DNA of 64,000 nt, taken from NCBI RefSeq assembly GCF_001693275.1, contig NZ_CP016477.1, positions 1,364,001-1,428,000 on the forward strand, given 5' to 3'. Under the pieces are notes generated by a model. It did not search any database. It had not been told where the DNA came from and saw nothing but the letters and a program-made list of their open reading frames with translations. The translations under genes were made by a program, and so were the position numbers. Shown here in pieces: positions 1 to 8,409 of the stretch (its first letter is position 1; each line of letters starts with the position of its first letter). The stretch comes from Picosynechococcus sp. PCC 7117. Its GTDB lineage: Bacteria > Cyanobacteriota > Cyanobacteriia > Cyanobacteriales > MRBY01.

Positions 1-2
1 CG

Positions 3-521
3 ACGATTATCGATTTTCCGGCACCCATTGGCAAAACAACGGTGTATTGGTTTGATGTGGCGGAAACTTTTACCTTTGCTGAGTCTTTTCCGGTAGAAAC
101 GGTGGTCACAAAATTTGGTTCTCTGCCCAATTTTTATAATCAGCTGACGCGGGCCATGACCCTATTGCCGGAATCATTACGCCAACATCCCCGCATCATT
201 CAAGGTCTCAGCAAAATTGGCTACGGTATGACCAAGCTCACGGATTCCTTTACGGGGGTTGGGGTGGCGATGCGAGCGATTGTTAGCGGCATAAAAGATG
301 CTACGCCCCAGCAGGTTACGGTGGATTTTGTTCATGAACACACGGCGATCGCCGCTGGCTTAGGGGTTGTTCTGGTGGCGGAGTTAGTTTTGAGTGAGCA
401 AATTAACCAGCCTGGTCTCTATCCCGTCGAGCAGATTATTCCCAGTGATTTGTTTTTGGCCTGGGCACGCCAGCATCAACTCCAACTTTCTTGGAACATT
501 CAACCTTCTGAAAAGAATTAG
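3..521 (+). CDS. Saccharopine dehydrogenase-like oxidoreductase, C-terminal part (5' end outside window)
   Basis: The reading frame is open from the first bases of the window to the stop at 519-521, so this is the end of a gene that starts upstream. The first possible start inside the window, a GTG at 42, is probably just an internal valine. About 172 residues are visible: a mixed alpha/beta region, a hydrophobic stretch rich in Ala, Gly and Val (AAGLGVVLVAELVL), and a tail with the pattern GLYPVEQIIP. This ending resembles the C-terminal domain of cyanobacterial saccharopine dehydrogenase-like proteins. The N-terminal NADP-binding fold that would confirm the family is not in view, so the name is tentative. 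It converges on the isi operon. Confidence 0.5.
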   Translation, partial: TIIDFPAPIGKTTVYWFDVAETFTFAESFPVETVVTKFGSLPNFYNQLTRAMTLLPESLRQHPRIIQGLSKIGYGMTKLTDSFTGVGVAMRAIVSGIKDATPQQVTVDFVHEHTAIAAGLGVVLVAELVLSEQINQPGLYPVEQIIPSDLFLAWARQHQLQLSWNIQPSEKN

Positions 522-564
522 GCGATCGCCAATTGAACATTCACTAGAAATCTGGTCACTATTT

Positions 565-1290
565 TTAAACTGTCGCTGTTAGGGCCGATTGCTTGAGTTG
601 CAGGAAAGTCGAAATTTTATGGGCCACTTTTTCAGGATAAAAATAATGGAAAAAGTATCGACCTTGGGGGCATTGCCACAGGGTATCCTCCGGCTTGAGC
701 CAAGGCTGCCAATCTGTTTGAAGTTTCTGATCAATCACCACATCATCACTGCTCCCACAAACCAACAAAGGCATTGAGACCGAGCGGGGCGGCAAAGATT
801 GATTCCGACAAAGGGTGTGGAGAGGCAGGGCCGTTTTGAGGTCGCTTTCGAGCACGTCCCGCAGTTGATAAACGGTGGCTGGCGGTTGAATCCCAAATAG
901 GTTGTAAACGGTCTGCTTTAGGAGAATACTTCTCGGACAAGGTAACAGGCGCAACTGGGCATAATAATGGGCCTGCCAATCCACCGCCGGATAAGCCCCT
1001 ACCGACAGCAAGGTCAGGGATTTCACCCGTTCTGGGTGGCGATCGCCGTAGAGCAATGCCACTAATCCGCCAGTGCCATGGCCCAGCAAATGGACGGGGC
1101 GATCGCACTGCTTGAGGTAATCATGAAGCAAGACTAAAACATCATCAAGGGAACGGGCTTCGTCCATCGATTGCTGATATTCCCAATAGTGAACTGAGTG
1201 TTTTTTTGCTAATACCTTCAGGAGAGGTATATCAAAGGATTTAAAAGCGGGATTAACGTTTAACCACAGCACATCATTGGTTTGGTACAT
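565..1290 (-). CDS. isiC: IsiC, alpha/beta-hydrolase-fold protein lacking the usual nucleophile
   Basis: The 241-residue product has an alpha/beta-hydrolase layout. It is the third gene after isiA and isiB on the same strand, the place where isiC is found in some cyanobacteria; its exact role in iron stress is not known to me. The nucleophile elbow, normally G-x-S-x-G, reads GHGTGG here, so Gly stands where the catalytic Ser would be. The codons were checked on the minus strand (GGC CAT GGC ACT GGC GGA, around 1070-1090). A candidate acid (CGSSDD) and a late His (FFHYFYP) remain. It may be a non-enzymatic or altered hydrolase. There is no visible signal peptide, so it is probably cytoplasmic. 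A 140-bp gap separates it from isiB. Confidence 0.75.
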   Translation of the reverse strand: MYQTNDVLWLNVNPAFKSFDIPLLKVLAKKHSVHYWEYQQSMDEARSLDDVLVLLHDYLKQCDRPVHLLGHGTGGLVALLYGDRHPERVKSLTLLSVGAYPAVDWQAHYYAQLRLLPCPRSILLKQTVYNLFGIQPPATVYQLRDVLESDLKTALPLHTLCRNQSLPPRSVSMPLLVCGSSDDVVIDQKLQTDWQPWLKPEDTLWQCPQGRYFFHYFYPEKVAHKISTFLQLKQSALTATV

Positions 1291-1430
1291 TTTTATTTTT
1301 AGAATAATTTTTTATTGTTGTTATTGATTAAAAAAATTTATTTGGAAAAATCCCTTTACCGAATTCCTTTTGATTCCACCAGAGGAAGAGTACAACAAGC
1401 TCCTCCCCTGAATGACATTAATCAAGCGTT

Positions 1431-1943
1431 CTACAGACCAAAGGCTGGTTTAAGTTGGGCAACCCAAGCTTGAATACGTTCTGCCGTCAATTCCGGTTGA
1501 TTATCTTCATCGATCGCCAAACCGATAAATTTACCGTCCCGTTCCGCTTTGGATTCGCTGTGGTCATAACCAGCGGTGGGCCATTGGCCTACGGTTTTCC
1601 CGCCAAGGCTGGTAATTTTTTCTTCTAAAATGCCCATGGCATCCTGAAAATTGTCGGCATAGCCCACTTGATCCCCAGCCCCAAAATAGGCAATGGTTTT
1701 TCCTGAAAAGTCTACGTCATCGAGATCATCATAGAGGGCTTCCCAGTCTGACTGTAGTTCTCCCACATTCCAGGTTGGACAACCAATGATCAGCTGATCA
1801 AAATCCCGTAGTGCTTCGATATCAACCTCAGCCACATCAAAAAGTTCGACAATGTCTGAACCACCAAAGGCCGCTTGGATCGCTTGGGCAAGTTCTTCTG
1901 TGTTGCCTGTTTGTGTGCCGAAAAATAAACCAATTTTTGACAT
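1431..1943 (-). CDS. isiB: Flavodoxin
   Basis: A long-chain flavodoxin of 170 residues. It carries FMN and replaces ferredoxin as an electron carrier from photosystem I when iron is scarce. Visible FMN-binding elements are the phosphate loop FGTQTGNT near residues 8-15, the first isoalloxazine loop PTWNVGELQSDW near 56-67, and the second loop with GDQVGYADNFQDA near 91-103. The length matches long-chain cyanobacterial flavodoxins. The ATG start at 1943 gives the standard MSKIGLFFGTQ opening. It follows isiA on the same strand after 167 bp, and a terminator-like hairpin in that gap would let only part of the isiA transcripts continue into isiB. It is probably co-induced with isiA by iron limitation. 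Confidence 0.96.
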   Translation of the reverse strand: MSKIGLFFGTQTGNTEELAQAIQAAFGGSDIVELFDVAEVDIEALRDFDQLIIGCPTWNVGELQSDWEALYDDLDDVDFSGKTIAYFGAGDQVGYADNFQDAMGILEEKITSLGGKTVGQWPTAGYDHSESKAERDGKFIGLAIDEDNQPELTAERIQAWVAQLKPAFGL

Positions 1944-2024
1944 GATTAAAACCGTAATCTTGCTTTAGAAAGTTGTTTGAATTGAAAAATCAATTACTCT
2001 AAAAAGAGTCGCGTTAGGAGAAAG

Positions 2025-2055
2025 AAAAAAGGTTCCAAATCACTGCATGGAACCC
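2025..2055 (-). terminator. Hairpin terminator or attenuator between isiA and isiB
   Basis: Read on the minus strand, GGTTCC and GGAACC (2049-2054 and 2031-2036) form a perfect 6-bp stem around a 12-base loop, followed at once by six T (2030-2025). This is the form of a Rho-independent terminator placed just downstream of isiA. Partial termination here would give much isiA-only RNA and less isiA-isiB RNA, the pattern known from other cyanobacteria. Efficiency cannot be judged from sequence. Confidence 0.7.
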
Positions 2056-2110
2056 GATTGTCTATGAGAGGAAAACTTTTACTAAGTTGATGTGTAGCGG
2101 TTAAAAAAAC

Positions 2111-3139
2111 CTAGGCATCCAGTGGATCGCTAAGGACTTTTTCGACTCGACGGAAATCAAAGCCCATGGCGCGGAGGGCGTGCCAGAGGTGCCCCTGGAG
2201 GAAGAAAAAGGCAAAGAAAAAATGGGCATTGGCTAACCAGGCACGGGAAGTGTGTTCGTTCATGGGGAGCTCGATGGTGTCGGCAAAGTAAGGCACAATG
2301 CTGAGTTTGACATCGAGAACAGGCCCATAAAATTCAACGGGATAGGCCGTGGTATTCACTGCGCAGAAGTAGGCGGCCACAAATCCCGCCAAGGCGATCG
2401 CCCCCAGGGAATAGGACAAAATCGCTTCCCCAGAGAACAGGAGCACCTTTTTTGCCCACTGGAGTGGCGGCACGAGAATGTGCCAAATTCCCCCAGCCAC
2501 AAGCAGCACACCCACATAAATATGGCCACCAACGATATCTTCGAGATTATCAACGGTGGCGAAGTGGGTTTGATACCCGTAGATCACCGCCGGATCGAGG
2601 GTCGGCTCTGTAACCAAGCGCACGGTTTGGGTCGCTGTGTCGTACAAACCGCCAAAGTACATCGCTTTCACTACGAGCAAGAAAGCACCCAGTCCCAGCA
2701 ACAGTAAGTGATGGCCCAAAATTAAACCCAATTGCTTCGGGTCTTCCCAATCAAAATGGAAACGACGGGCTGGGCCGGTGGCTGTTTTGAGATCTTGGGG
2801 GCCACGCAACACATGGAACAATCCCCCTGCCGCCAGTACCGCTGAAGAAATTAGGTGAATTGCACCAATGACAAAATAAGGCTCTGTATTGATCGCACCG
2901 TTTCCTTCGATGCCCAGGCCAAGGGTGGCTAAATGGGGCAAGAGGATTAAATTTTGCTCGCCCATGGGTAGGGTCGGGTCAAAGTAAGAAATTTCGAACA
3001 ACGTGAAGGCCCCTGCCCAGAAAACAATTAAGGCAGCATGGGCCACGTGGGCACCAATAAACTGACCGGAAAGGTCAGCAAACCGGGCATTGCCTGCCCA
3101 CCATTCGTATTTAACGTCTGGATTATCGTAGGTTTGCAT
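2111..3139 (-). CDS. isiA: Iron-stress chlorophyll-binding protein IsiA (CP43')
   Basis: The 342-residue protein belongs to the CP43/Pcb six-helix chlorophyll-binding antenna family. In iron-starved cells IsiA forms rings around photosystem I in the thylakoid membrane, adding light harvesting and quenching. The opening [20 protein letters not shown] is characteristic. Repeated membrane helices carry His residues that can bind chlorophyll ([63 protein letters not shown]). The large lumenal loop of true CP43 is absent, as expected for IsiA rather than PsbC. It is first gene of isiA-isiB-isiC, under a promoter with a Fur-like box. The ATG at 3139 is the only sensible start. Confidence 0.97.
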   Translation of the reverse strand: MQTYDNPDVKYEWWAGNARFADLSGQFIGAHVAHAALIVFWAGAFTLFEISYFDPTLPMGEQNLILLPHLATLGLGIEGNGAINTEPYFVIGAIHLISSAVLAAGGLFHVLRGPQDLKTATGPARRFHFDWEDPKQLGLILGHHLLLLGLGAFLLVVKAMYFGGLYDTATQTVRLVTEPTLDPAVIYGYQTHFATVDNLEDIVGGHIYVGVLLVAGGIWHILVPPLQWAKKVLLFSGEAILSYSLGAIALAGFVAAYFCAVNTTAYPVEFYGPVLDVKLSIVPYFADTIELPMNEHTSRAWLANAHFFFAFFFLQGHLWHALRAMGFDFRRVEKVLSDPLDA

Positions 3140-3220
3140 CGTGATTTTAAAAAGAGTGGTCGTTAAAACTAATCAGGCTAATCACTTATCGCATATATTT
3201 AGCAATAAAGGATTGGCTTT

Positions 3221-3248
3221 ATCCTACAATTATTCTCAGTAAAGTCAA
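3221..3248 (-). promoter_or_regulatory. isiA promoter with overlapping Fur-box-like sequence
   Basis: On the minus strand, TTGACT (3248-3243) and TAGGAT (3226-3221) are separated by 16 bases, a good -35/-10 pair about 80 bp before the isiA start codon. The spacer contains GAGAATAATTGTAG, which resembles half-sites of the Fur box (GATAATGATAATCATTATC). Fur repression of isiA is established in cyanobacteria; that this exact site is used is inference. Confidence 0.6.
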
Positions 3249-3540
3249 GTTAACTTTTGTAAAAAGTTGCCCTGGCCAATCACTCCATGAGACCAAAAAT
3301 CTTATCCCTGCAAAGAAAATAGGAGTTTTTACGAATTTCTCGCTCCACTTCTCGCCGCAACGATCACGTCTTTTTTGCTAATTAGTTTTGATATGAAGAA
3401 ACCCAATAATTATTTCAGACAAGTTTTATCACTATTAATTATCAGTTGGTGTTCATGCAATAAAAGGCGATCGCCTAGGTATCAGTCGGATTCCTGGCCG
3501 CAAACTACGCTAAATTAACTAAGTCCAATTCTCGAAGCCC
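3249..3540. other. Intergenic region between isiA promoter and xth
   Basis: This is an AT-rich divergent intergenic stretch. It must contain the xth promoter and possibly the upstream part of isiA control. One HIP1 octamer-like site sits near 3468. I see no open reading frame, RNA gene or strong hairpin in it. Confidence 0.5.
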
Positions 3541-4323
3541 ATGGAAATCGCAACCTGGAACGTGAACTCGGTGCGTTCTCGCCAAACCCACATCTGCCAA
3601 TGGTTAGAACAAACGGGGGTTGATCTGCTCTGTCTCCAAGAAACAAAGGTGGTAGATCCGGACTTTCCCCGGCAGCCCTTTGAAGCCCTGGGGTATCACA
3701 CCTCGATCTCTGGCCAAAAATCCTACAATGGCGTTGCTCTCCTCAGTCGGGAACCGCTCCAGGACGTGATTATTGGTTTTACGCCTGTGGTCGGGGCGGC
3801 GATCGCCCAGGATTTTGACGCGCAGAAACGGGTGATTTCTGGGGTGATTGGCGATGTGCGGGTGGTGAATCTCTATGTGCCTAATGGTTCCGCCGTCGGT
3901 AGCGAAAAATATGACTACAAGCTGGGCTGGTTTGAGGTTCTCAAGGCCTATTTAAAAGAATTGTGCAAAGACGATCGAGAGATTTTAATGTGCGGTGATT
4001 TTAATATTGCCCTCGAAGACCGCGATATTTATATGCCGAAAAAACCCGATCACATTATGGCTTCCCCCGCAGAACGGAAAACTTTAACAGACGTTTTGAA
4101 CCTTGGTTTTCAGGATGTCTTCCGCAAATTCAACCAAGAGGCAGATCAATTTAGCTGGTGGGATTATCGGACGCGGGGTTTTAGTCGGAATCGTGGCTGG
4201 CGCATTGACCACATTTACCTCACAGAACAACTTTACGGCCAGGCGAAACGCTGTTGGATCGACCGGGAGCCGCGCGGTTGGGAAAAACCCAGTGACCATA
4301 CCCCCGTGATTGTGGAGCTTTAA
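3541..4323 (+). CDS. xth: Exodeoxyribonuclease III (AP endonuclease family)
   Basis: The 260-residue enzyme removes nucleotides from 3' ends and cuts DNA at abasic sites in base excision repair. All signature motifs of the exonuclease III/APE1 fold are present: ATWNVNSVRSR at the N-terminus, LCLQETKV with the metal-binding Glu near residue 35, CGDFNIALEDRD near 151-162, WRIDHIYLT near 220-228, and the C-terminal SDHTPV with the catalytic Asp-His pair. Length and order are standard. The ATG at 3541 gives the canonical start. folP follows with its ATG only four bases after this stop, so the two genes are probably co-transcribed. Confidence 0.94.
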   Translation: MEIATWNVNSVRSRQTHICQWLEQTGVDLLCLQETKVVDPDFPRQPFEALGYHTSISGQKSYNGVALLSREPLQDVIIGFTPVVGAAIAQDFDAQKRVISGVIGDVRVVNLYVPNGSAVGSEKYDYKLGWFEVLKAYLKELCKDDREILMCGDFNIALEDRDIYMPKKPDHIMASPAERKTLTDVLNLGFQDVFRKFNQEADQFSWWDYRTRGFSRNRGWRIDHIYLTEQLYGQAKRCWIDREPRGWEKPSDHTPVIVEL

Positions 4324-4327
4324 ACCG

Positions 4328-5185
4328 ATGGAACCGCTTACCCTCCGGAATCAAACTTTTACCTGGGGCGATCGCACCTATGTGATGGGAATTCTCAACG
4401 TTACCCCCGACAGTTTTAGTGATGGCGGCCAGTTCAATTCCGTTGCTTCGGCCTTGGCCCAAGCGGACAAAATGGTGGCCGCAGGCATTGATATCCTTGA
4501 CATTGGTGGTCAATCGACCCGACCTGGTGCGGCACAAATTTCCCTCGCGGAAGAGTTAGACCGGACAATTCCTGTGATTCGAGCGCTTCGAGAAAAATTT
4601 CAAACGGTGATTTCCATCGACACCACCCGTGCAACCGTGGCAAAAGAGGCGATCGCCGCTGGGGCCGATATTGTTAATGATATTTCTGGGGCGACCTTTG
4701 ACGCGCAAATGCTGACGGTGGTGCGGGATTTAAACGTGCCAATTATTTTGATGCACATCCGGGGCACACCCGAAACCATGCAAAGTCTAACGGACTACCA
4801 AGATCTGATTGCCGATCTGAAAACTTTTTTCCAAGGGCGCATCGCTGCTGCCCTAGAATTGGGCATCCCGAAAAATCACCTGATCCTCGATCCGGGCATT
4901 GGTTTTGCGAAAACAGCCCTGCAAAATTACGATCTCATTCGCCAGCTCCAGGACTTTCGCGATCTGGGTTATCCGCTCCTGGTGGGGCCTTCCCGTAAAA
5001 GCTTTATTGGCCATATCCTCAACGAACCAGATCCCACGCAACGGGTGTGGGGGACAGCGGCGGCCTGTACTGGGGCGATCGCCTTTGGGGCCGATATCCT
5101 CCGGGTGCATGATGGCCCAGAAATGATCGATGTGGCGAAAATTGCCGATGCGATTTGGCGGCCTACAAAGAGCGCAGAAACTTAA
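4328..5185 (+). CDS. folP: Dihydropteroate synthase
   Basis: The enzyme joins p-aminobenzoate to the pterin diphosphate in folate synthesis. Family motifs appear in order: MGILNVTPDSFSDGG, DIGGQSTRPGA, SIDTTRATVA, VNDISG, LMHIRGTPETMQ, DPGIGFAKT and GPSRKSFIG, covering the pterin-binding TIM barrel. I chose ATG 4328 (285 residues) over a GTG at 4310 that would overlap xth. The 3' end overlaps the end of the convergent disulfide reductase gene by 23 bp. It probably forms a two-gene unit with xth. No irregularities are seen in the active-site motifs. Confidence 0.95.
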   Translation: MEPLTLRNQTFTWGDRTYVMGILNVTPDSFSDGGQFNSVASALAQADKMVAAGIDILDIGGQSTRPGAAQISLAEELDRTIPVIRALREKFQTVISIDTTRATVAKEAIAAGADIVNDISGATFDAQMLTVVRDLNVPIILMHIRGTPETMQSLTDYQDLIADLKTFFQGRIAAALELGIPKNHLILDPGIGFAKTALQNYDLIRQLQDFRDLGYPLLVGPSRKSFIGHILNEPDPTQRVWGTAAACTGAIAFGADILRVHDGPEMIDVAKIADAIWRPTKSAET

Positions 5186-6599
5186 AGAATTCAGTCAAGA
5201 AATTTTGAAGTTTTTCGTTATCGGCGTATTTTTTCTTGGAGAGTAACAGCGCCGTTTTACTATTAATTTCGCTCAGGGTCGGGTAAACATGAATCCCCGT
5301 TAAGGCCGAAACCGGTAAACGATAGGTCATCGCCAGAACAATTTCATGGATCAGCTCCCCTGCCATTGGCCCTACTAGATGTGCCCCCAGGATTTCGCCG
5401 TTATGACGCACAATCAATTTATTAAAGCCCACGGTAGAATCCTCCGCCTGGGCCCGATCCACTGACGCAAAGGGCACTTTCAAAATCAACACATCACCGT
5501 AGCGTTTTCGGGCTTGTTCCTCGGTCATGCCAACCCGTGCCACTTCCGGATCAGTAAAAGTCGCCCAGGGAATCACCCGATAATTGACGCTTTTGAGAAA
5601 TAGCTGCAGCGGATTCAGGGCATTTTGGAGCACAACAACGGCTTCGTAACCCGCCACATGGGTAAACTGATAGCCCCCAATCACATCGCCGCAAGCATAG
5701 ATCCGACCATTGGTCGTTTGGAGTTTCTCATTCACATGGATGCCTTGACTGTCGTAGTCCACTCCAGCGGCTTCTAGGTTGAGGGATTTGATATTGGGAG
5801 TGCGGCCCGTAGCCAAGAGAATTTCATCGGCGATCGCCGCCACCTGGGAATCATCCTCGGTGTAGAGGTGTTTTTTGCCCTTGACCACTGCTACCCGTTT
5901 TAACCGGGCATTTTTCAGAATGGTGATTCCTTCTTGGTTAAATTGTTGCTCCAGGACGGCGGCGGCGTCGGGGTCTTCTTTGGGCAAAAGGCGATCGCGG
6001 CTCGCAAACAGAGTCACTTCTGTCCCCAAACGGTGGAAGGCTTGCCCCAACTCACAACCAATCGGCCCCGACCCAATCACCGCAAGGGATGCTGGCTGCT
6101 CCGTGAGGGAAAACACCTGTTCATTGGTAATAAAGCCCGCTTCCTGGAGCCCTTCGACGGGGGGGACAGCAGGCCGTGACCCGGTGGCAATCACAAAGGC
6201 GCGGGCCGTTAGCTTGCGACCATTGACGAGAAAAGTTTTGCCGTCGAGAAACTGGCCATCGCCAAAAATCACCTCGACCCCAAGCCCCTCAAATCGTTCT
6301 GGAGAATCATGGGGTTCAATGGTGGCGATCGCCTTTTGTACATGGCCCATTGCTTCTGAAAAATTAATTTCTGGCGCTTTCGTATGAACGCCGACCCGTC
6401 CTGCGTGGCGCACTTGGTGGGCAACTTTTGCCGCATGGAGAAAAGATTTACTGGGAACGCAACCATACCAGAGGCAATCTCCCCCAAGGCGATTCTTTTC
6501 CACCAGAGCCACCTTTGCCTTTAACTGGGCCGCTGCACTGGCCACCACGAGGCCTCCAGAACCACCGCCGATGATGACAATATCGTAATCCACAGCCAC
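5163..6599 (-). CDS. MerA-like FAD/NAD(P)-disulfide oxidoreductase
   Basis: This 478-residue flavoenzyme is of the dihydrolipoamide dehydrogenase/mercuric reductase/glutathione reductase class. Seen are the FAD-binding IIGGGSGG near residue 10, the redox disulfide GGDCLWYGCVPSKS (C-x4-C) near 39-52, the NAD(P)-binding VIGSGPIGCELG near 175, the second FAD motif YACGDVIGGYQFTHVAGYEA, and the C-terminal HVYPTLSE that supplies the active-site His-Glu of the partner subunit. It has no N-terminal heavy-metal domain and no C-terminal Cys-Cys pair, so true mercuric reductase activity is doubtful despite the usual naming. Probably a cytoplasmic homodimer; substrate unknown. It converges on folP with overlapping 3' ends. 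Confidence 0.88.
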   Translation of the reverse strand: MAVDYDIVIIGGGSGGLVVASAAAQLKAKVALVEKNRLGGDCLWYGCVPSKSFLHAAKVAHQVRHAGRVGVHTKAPEINFSEAMGHVQKAIATIEPHDSPERFEGLGVEVIFGDGQFLDGKTFLVNGRKLTARAFVIATGSRPAVPPVEGLQEAGFITNEQVFSLTEQPASLAVIGSGPIGCELGQAFHRLGTEVTLFASRDRLLPKEDPDAAAVLEQQFNQEGITILKNARLKRVAVVKGKKHLYTEDDSQVAAIADEILLATGRTPNIKSLNLEAAGVDYDSQGIHVNEKLQTTNGRIYACGDVIGGYQFTHVAGYEAVVVLQNALNPLQLFLKSVNYRVIPWATFTDPEVARVGMTEEQARKRYGDVLILKVPFASVDRAQAEDSTVGFNKLIVRHNGEILGAHLVGPMAGELIHEIVLAMTYRLPVSALTGIHVYPTLSEINSKTALLLSKKKYADNEKLQNFLTEFFKFLRSL

Positions 6600-6796
6600 A
6601 GTTAAGTTTCTCCATTGGTGCAGTCAAGTGATTTTATTTTGCGCGAAAATTTCCCCTTTGTATCGCTAACGTTGGGATTTTCAGGAAATTTTTAACTCTT
6701 TTTCTGCTTAGCTTCAGTTTTGTCGCCCGCTTTCCCCAGGCCAAGGGGTGATTGTCTGAAACCACTACAATACGAGTTAATTAGTTGATTTACTCG

Positions 6797-7579
6797 ATGG
6801 GAACTCCTTTGAAAATGTTACGAAAACTCTTGTTTGGCCTAACGCTCATGGTGGGTGCTGGCTTCAGTATGCCGGCCCAGGCGGATGTTGTTGCCTATCC
6901 TTTGGTTTATAACATCGATGACCAACCCTTTGAGGGGTATGTTGCCCGCAACGAAGGCTTTGGGGATGATCAGCCGATTGTTTTACTCGTGCACGACTGG
7001 GATGGCCTCAATCGCTACGAGAAAATGCGCGCGAATATGCTCTCGACCCAAGGTTATACGGTACTTGCCCTTGATCTGTATGGTCAGGGGGTACGACCCG
7101 AAAATGTCGCTGAATCCCAAGCAGAAAGTGGCAAACTCTATGGCGATCGCCAACTGATGCGCGAAAGATTACAAGCAGGCTTAGAAGTCGCCAAGCAACT
7201 CGAAGGGGTTGACCCAGAAAAAGTTGCCATCATGGGCTACTGCTTTGGCGGTTCGGCAGTGCTAGAAATGGCCCGGTCAGGGGCAGATCTCGACGGCTTC
7301 ATTTCCTTCCACGGCGGCTTAGCCCTACCAGAAGGCCAAGATTACAGTGAAACCACAGGTTCCGTTTTAGTGCTCCATGGATCGGCTGATCCAGTCTCTC
7401 CCATCGCTGAAGTGGCCGCCCTCGCCACAGATTTAAACGAAGCGGGCGTGACCTACGACATGGAAATCTATGGGGGCGGCTTACACTCTTTTACCAAGTG
7501 GGATTCTAGCGATTATGACCCCCAAGCGGATCTCAAATCCTGGGATGAACTACTCGAATTTTTAAAAACAGTTTTTTAA
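6797..7579 (+). CDS. Exported dienelactone hydrolase family protein
   Basis: An alpha/beta hydrolase of about 260 residues with an N-terminal signal peptide ending at AQA|D (basic start MLRKLL, hydrophobic core, MPAQA). The dienelactone hydrolase triad is visible: nucleophile Cys in GYCFGGS, Asp in HGSADPVSP, and His in GGGLHSF. The VHDWDGLN segment early in the domain is also typical. Such enzymes hydrolyse esters or lactones; the substrate here is unknown. The export signal suggests a periplasmic or thylakoid lumen location. Starts at TTG 6785, ATG 6797 or ATG 6815 are possible; all keep the signal peptide. It stands alone between divergent and hypothetical neighbours. Confidence 0.85.
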   Translation: MGTPLKMLRKLLFGLTLMVGAGFSMPAQADVVAYPLVYNIDDQPFEGYVARNEGFGDDQPIVLLVHDWDGLNRYEKMRANMLSTQGYTVLALDLYGQGVRPENVAESQAESGKLYGDRQLMRERLQAGLEVAKQLEGVDPEKVAIMGYCFGGSAVLEMARSGADLDGFISFHGGLALPEGQDYSETTGSVLVLHGSADPVSPIAEVAALATDLNEAGVTYDMEIYGGGLHSFTKWDSSDYDPQADLKSWDELLEFLKTVF

Positions 7580-7801
7580 ACCAGATCAATTTTTCATTTC
7601 AGAAAAATTACAGTTCATTATCGGCAAGTTTTGGAAAAATATCATTCCAGGCTTGCTTTTTTGATGTTTTTCGCCACGGTAAAACAGCAATTAGTACAAA
7701 TTTTTACATCATTAATTTCACGCCCATTGGGAAACTTTTCCGTGGCTTAACCTGTCATGGATTTTTACACAAGGATTGAGTTAAGCAGGATATTTAGCAC
7801 C

Positions 7802-8395
7802 ATGAAACCCTTCACACGCCAATGGGTACTGCTGGGCCTTATTCCCCTCCTGACTTTGGGGTCACTACTGCCCATATTGCCCGCCGCCGCTGACCCCAGA
7901 AGAAACAACACCCCCGAAAATTCCTACGAATACTATAGATATCGTTGGGATTATGATGACGATGATGACTGGGATGATTATGACGATGACGACGATGATC
8001 GCTATCGATATCAATACCGTCGATACGACTGGCGAGATGAAATTTCTTCCTGGGATAGAATTTTTAATGACATTGATCGCAATTACAACAATCGTATTCC
8101 CCGCGAGCTTTTTTACTTTCTAAGACGCGACCAAAATCTGCGGCGGAGCCTGTTTCAAACCTTCGGTCTGCCTAGGGGAAATGACAATTTGATCCGTGAC
8201 ATTATTCTGGGTGTTCTTTTCGATCGTAACTACAACAATTACAATAACTACCGTTATCAGCGCGGGTTTGACTACGGCATCGATGCTAGTTGCTTACCAG
8301 CCCGGTGGCGACAGGAATATTATCGCGGCAACCCAGTGCCTCCCTATTTGTTACGGCAATGTGGTCGCGTGCGTTCGTATGATTACGATGATTAG
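7802..8395 (+). CDS. Exported acidic Asp/Tyr/Arg-rich hypothetical protein
   Basis: I do not recognise a family. From ATG 7802 the product has about 197 residues, beginning with a clear signal peptide (MKPFTRQW, then LLGLIPLLTLGSLLPILPAAA). The mature N-terminus contains almost uninterrupted Asp runs mixed with Tyr and Trp (YDDDDDWDDYDDDDDDRYRY), followed by a basic/Tyr-rich turn and a more ordinary C-terminal domain with Asn-Tyr repeats (NYNNYNNYRY) and two Cys near the end (DASCLPARW, LLRQCGRV) that could form a disulfide. An upstream in-frame ATG at 7757 would hide the signal peptide and is less likely. An Asp-rich exported protein beside an FTR1 permease could bind metal ions, but that is only a suggestion. 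Confidence 0.65.
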   Translation: MKPFTRQWVLLGLIPLLTLGSLLPILPAAADPRRNNTPENSYEYYRYRWDYDDDDDWDDYDDDDDDRYRYQYRRYDWRDEISSWDRIFNDIDRNYNNRIPRELFYFLRRDQNLRRSLFQTFGLPRGNDNLIRDIILGVLFDRNYNNYNNYRYQRGFDYGIDASCLPARWRQEYYRGNPVPPYLLRQCGRVRSYDYDD

Positions 8396-8409
8396 CTAAA
8401 ACGATTTCC

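Noticed and set aside
746-1108. 120-residue minus-strand frame within isiC
   Set aside because: Alternative frame of the isiC gene with Pro/Arg/Gly-rich noise and no start signal.
5163-6599. Calling this gene true mercuric reductase (merA)
   Set aside because: The heavy-metal domain and the C-terminal Cys pair required for Hg(II) handling are not present.
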